In this document: one piece after another, positions 6,793-8,874 of the stretch | Layout of the letters: the number at the start of each line of letters is the position of its first letter | How positions within the stretch are numbered: position 1 is the first letter of the stretch | Translations under genes and position numbers: made by a program | DNA from: Gammaproteobacteria bacterium | GTDB lineage: Bacteria; Pseudomonadota; Gammaproteobacteria; Methylococcales; Methylomonadaceae | Direction of reading: 5' to 3' | Assembly (NCBI GenBank): GCA_024511045.1 | Contig: JANEMG010000078.1 | Coordinates: forward strand, 1-8,874 | Length of the DNA stretch: 8,874 nt | Notes under the pieces: model-generated | What the model saw: only the letters and a program-made list of their open reading frames with translations | The model's database searches: none | What the model was told of the DNA's origin: nothing

Positions 6793-8135
6793 TCACGCCT
6801 TCTGGGCGTGCAAATACTCCCTGGAAAGCTGAACGATGACCGGACTCAGCGCCAGCAGGGCGATCAGGTTCGGAATCGCCATCAAACCGTTCATGACATC
6901 GGCCGCCAGCCAGATCAGAGCCAGCTTGCCCATTGCACCAAAGGGAATGGCCAGCAGCCAGAGAATGCGATAGGGCAGAATAACCCGGATGCCAAAAAGA
7001 AATTCCGCACAGCGTTCGCCATAGTAGCTCCAGCCCAGAATGGTCGTGAAGGCAAACACGATCAGGCCAAAGGTGACGATATAGCCGCCCCAGCCCGGCA
7101 AGGCGGTATTGAACGCCAGCGTGGACAGTGCGGCGCCGGTTTCACCGCTCTGCCAGGCTCCGGTCAGGACGATGACCAATGCCGTCATGGTACAGATCAT
7201 CAGCGTATCGATGAAGGTCCCGAGCATGGCGATGATGCCCTGCTCGACCGGTCCTTCGGTTCGCGCCGCAGCATCGGCGATGGGTGCGCTGCCGAGCCCG
7301 GCTTCGTTGGAAAAGATACCGCGCGCCACGCCGAAGCGAATGGCGGCCCAGACTGCGGCCCCGGCGAATCCCCCCGAAACCGCGGTCCCGGTGAAAGCAT
7401 TCGTGACGATCAACTGCAGCGCCTCCGGCAGCTGCCGATAATGCACGCCGATCACCCAAAGCGAACCGCCGACATAGGCCGTCGCCATGACCGGCACCAG
7501 GCTGGCGGCGACTTCCGCGATCCTGCCGATGCCGCCCAGAATGACCACCGCCGCAAACAACGTGTCAGCACGCCGGTCAGCCATTCCGGCATGTGCAATG
7601 TCATTCTTGCCGCTTCCGCCACCGAATTGGCCTGCACCAGATTGCCGATGCCGAAGGCCGCGAACATGCCGAACAGGGCGAACAGCCAGCCCAGCCAGAT
7701 CCAGCGCCTGCCCAGGCCGTTCCTGATGTAGTACATGGGCCCACCGACATGCTTGCCGCGGGCGTCTATTTCCCGGTAGCGGACCGCCAGCACCGCTTCG
7801 GCGTATTTTGTCGCCATGCCCAGCAATGCCGTCAGCCACATCCAGAAAACCGCTCCAGGCCCGCCCAGCGCGATGGCCGTGGCCACGCCGGCGATGTTGC
7901 CGGTGCCGATGGTGGCGGAAAGCGCCGTCATCAGCGCCTGGAATGGCGTGATATCCCCTTCGCGACTGGATCTGCGTCCCCGCCACAGGGCCAGGAAGGC
8001 GCGGAATGTCTGCCGCCAGGGCAGCGCCCGCAAGACGATGGTCAGAAACAGCCCCACGCCGGGCAGCAAAAACAGCATGACCTGCCCCCATACGATGCTG
8101 CTGCCCTGCTTCAGGATTTCCTCAACGGCCGGCAT
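6793..8135 (-). pseudogene. Alanine:cation symporter family protein (AGCS), frameshifted
   Basis: This is a sodium- or proton-coupled amino acid symporter of the AGCS family, expected to import alanine or glycine across the inner membrane. Two reading frames together give one protein of about 447 residues, the normal family length. The N-terminal part (8135 down to about 7563, 191 residues) holds the family signature FQALMTALSATIGTGNIAGVA (65-85), GGPGAVFWMW, GMATKYAEA and GGPMYYI. The C-terminal part (about 7560 down to 6793, 255 residues) holds LFAAVVILGGIGRIAEVA, FSNEAGLGSAPIADAAART and the last helices. The break falls after MPEWLTGVLT, around 7561-7565, where one base is missing. Everything else is well conserved, with no other stop, so this is either a very recent mutation or a sequencing error. 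The ATG shares one base with the stop of the DUF502 gene (TAATG), which indicates translational coupling. Confidence 0.88.
6794..6810. terminator. Hairpin between the convergent operons, weak terminator candidate
   Basis: CACGCC (6794-6799), loop TTCTG, GGCGTG (6805-6810) forms a 6-bp GC-rich stem exactly where the acyltransferase and symporter genes converge (their stops are 18 bases apart). It lies in the last codons of the symporter. No T-run follows on either strand, so intrinsic termination is doubtful. Confidence 0.25.
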
Positions 8136-8722
8136 TACCGCAGCTTGTGGATTTCATCGGCATTTTCGAAATCCACGCCGACGCTGACGATAAAGCTGGT
8201 GGCCTCCTCAATGTCCATATCCGACTTGATGACCCTGGATTCATGGACGATGATCGTGAATCCGGAAGTTGGATTCGGGGAAGTCGGCACGAACAGCACA
8301 TACATGTCGTCTTTTTTGTTGGTCACATAAGCCGGCACCCAGAGGCCTTCCTTCGGGTATTCGATATACACCACATCGCGGGGTTCCTTGGTTTCGTGTC
8401 CGGAAATCAGGTTGACCACTTTTTTGGTGACCCGGTAGATGGTGTTCAAAAAAGGGATGCGTTCGATCAGACTGTCCAGTCCATTGATGATCATCGAGCG
8501 GCCCATGCTGACCCGGTAACCGATATAGGCGAACAGCGCAAAACTGACGATAAACAATATGCTGGTGACAAGATAACTGGCCGCATAGCCGTAAACCATC
8601 TGAATGAAACCGGCGATGACCTGCTCGACGAAAATCAGTATCTGCAGAATCACCACGATGGGAATAAAAGCCAGGATGCCGATCAGAAAATATTTGATCA
8701 GGTTGCGAATTGTCAAACTCAT
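8135..8722 (-). CDS. DUF502 family integral membrane protein
   Basis: This 195-residue protein of unknown function is of typical DUF502 length. Two hydrophobic segments are visible: about 10-32 (KYFLIGILAFIPIVVILQIL) and about 51-70 (LVTSILFIVSFALFAYIGYR). A soluble C-terminal domain follows. Family marks are IPFLNTIYRVTKK (89-101), FVPTSPNPTSGF (144-155) and the ATSFIVSVGV stretch (174-183). The role is not known to me, and members are usually annotated only as conserved membrane proteins. It is the first gene of a two-gene reverse operon whose second gene is the AGCS symporter (TAATG overlap), so it may assist or be co-expressed with amino acid transport. It is preceded by a strong ribosome binding site and an AT-rich upstream region. 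Confidence 0.88.
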   Translation of the reverse strand: MSLTIRNLIKYFLIGILAFIPIVVILQILIFVEQVIAGFIQMVYGYAASYLVTSILFIVSFALFAYIGYRVSMGRSMIINGLDSLIERIPFLNTIYRVTKKVVNLISGHETKEPRDVVYIEYPKEGLWVPAYVTNKKDDMYVLFVPTSPNPTSGFTIIVHESRVIKSDMDIEEATSFIVSVGVDFENADEIHKLR

Positions 8723-8729
8723 TTCAGTT

Positions 8730-8735
8730 CACCTC
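8730..8735 (-). promoter_or_regulatory. Ribosome binding site of the DUF502 gene
   Basis: On the reverse strand GAGGTG lies 7 bases before the ATG at 8722, a good Shine-Dalgarno match that fixes this start. Confidence 0.65.
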
Positions 8736-8773
8736 AAGTTGCCGTTAATCTTGTTATACCGTTGGCAAATCAT

Positions 8774-8865
8774 AATTTAGCAAAACAGTAGCACCAGAAA
8801 ATGCCGTAAGCATTTGTTAATATGTGATATGTTTCTATTAGCCGGCTGTTTCTGGCTGCTAAATT
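8774..8865. repeat. Bipartite inverted repeat in the AT-rich right-edge region
   Basis: AATTTAGCA (8774-8782) pairs perfectly with TGCTAAATT (8857-8865), and CCAGAAA (8794-8800) pairs perfectly with TTTCTGG (8849-8855). The two left blocks are separated by 11 bases and the two right blocks by 1 base, so the arms match with an internal 10-base insertion. The intervening 48 bases are AT-rich. It lies upstream of the DUF502 gene and next to the window edge. It could be a regulatory structure, an old element end or chance. The 8723-8874 stretch has no supported gene. Confidence 0.35.
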
Positions 8866-8874
8866 TTCAAGTGC

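Noticed and set aside
7555..7570. Programmed ribosomal frameshifting in the AGCS gene
   Set aside because: No slippery heptamer or stimulatory structure is evident and AGCS proteins are not known to use recoding. A missing base is simpler.
6808..7731. A forward 307-codon frame opposite the symporter
   Set aside because: Gln/Asp/Arg-rich with no domain; the reverse strand carries the conserved AGCS signatures.

Overview
The window reads as a moderately GC-rich proteobacterial chromosome segment. A gammaproteobacterium is my best guess, from protein style (an ALGxxQ-type UMF1 transporter, a DUF502 protein, a DUF374 acyltransferase, an AGCS symporter) and from a GTCATTTCGACG-type dispersed repeat. 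The genus cannot be fixed from the sequence alone. No RNA gene, CRISPR array, insertion sequence with a transposase, or prophage gene was found.

Layout: (1) 168-1460, forward, a UMF1/Atg22-like major facilitator permease with a GTG start. (2) 1461-1857, about 400 bases without a gene, holding a 147-bp miniature element with 16-bp terminal inverted repeats (1639-1785) and a diverged second copy of its right end just upstream. (3) 1858-2466, reverse, a TetR-type repressor with a WHG C-terminal domain. (4) 2467-2741, a divergent control region. (5) 2742-6774, forward, a three-gene cassette: cytochrome P450, fatty acyl-AMP ligase fused to an acyl carrier domain, and a DUF374 lysophospholipid/lipid A-type acyltransferase. 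(6) 6793-8722, reverse and convergent with the cassette, a DUF502 membrane protein followed by an alanine:cation symporter. The symporter carries a single-base frameshift. (7) 8723-8874, an AT-rich tail without a gene, containing a bipartite inverted repeat.

The most interesting unit is the TetR / P450 / ligase-carrier / acyltransferase group. Its parts make chemical sense together. The ligase would activate a free fatty acid with ATP and load it on its own carrier domain, the P450 could oxidise that chain, and the acyltransferase could move it to a lipid acceptor such as a lysolipid or lipid A. There is no PKS or NRPS module and no thioesterase, so the expected product is a modified membrane lipid rather than a secreted lipopeptide. 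This is inference from gene content and order. The substrate and acceptor are not shown by the sequence.
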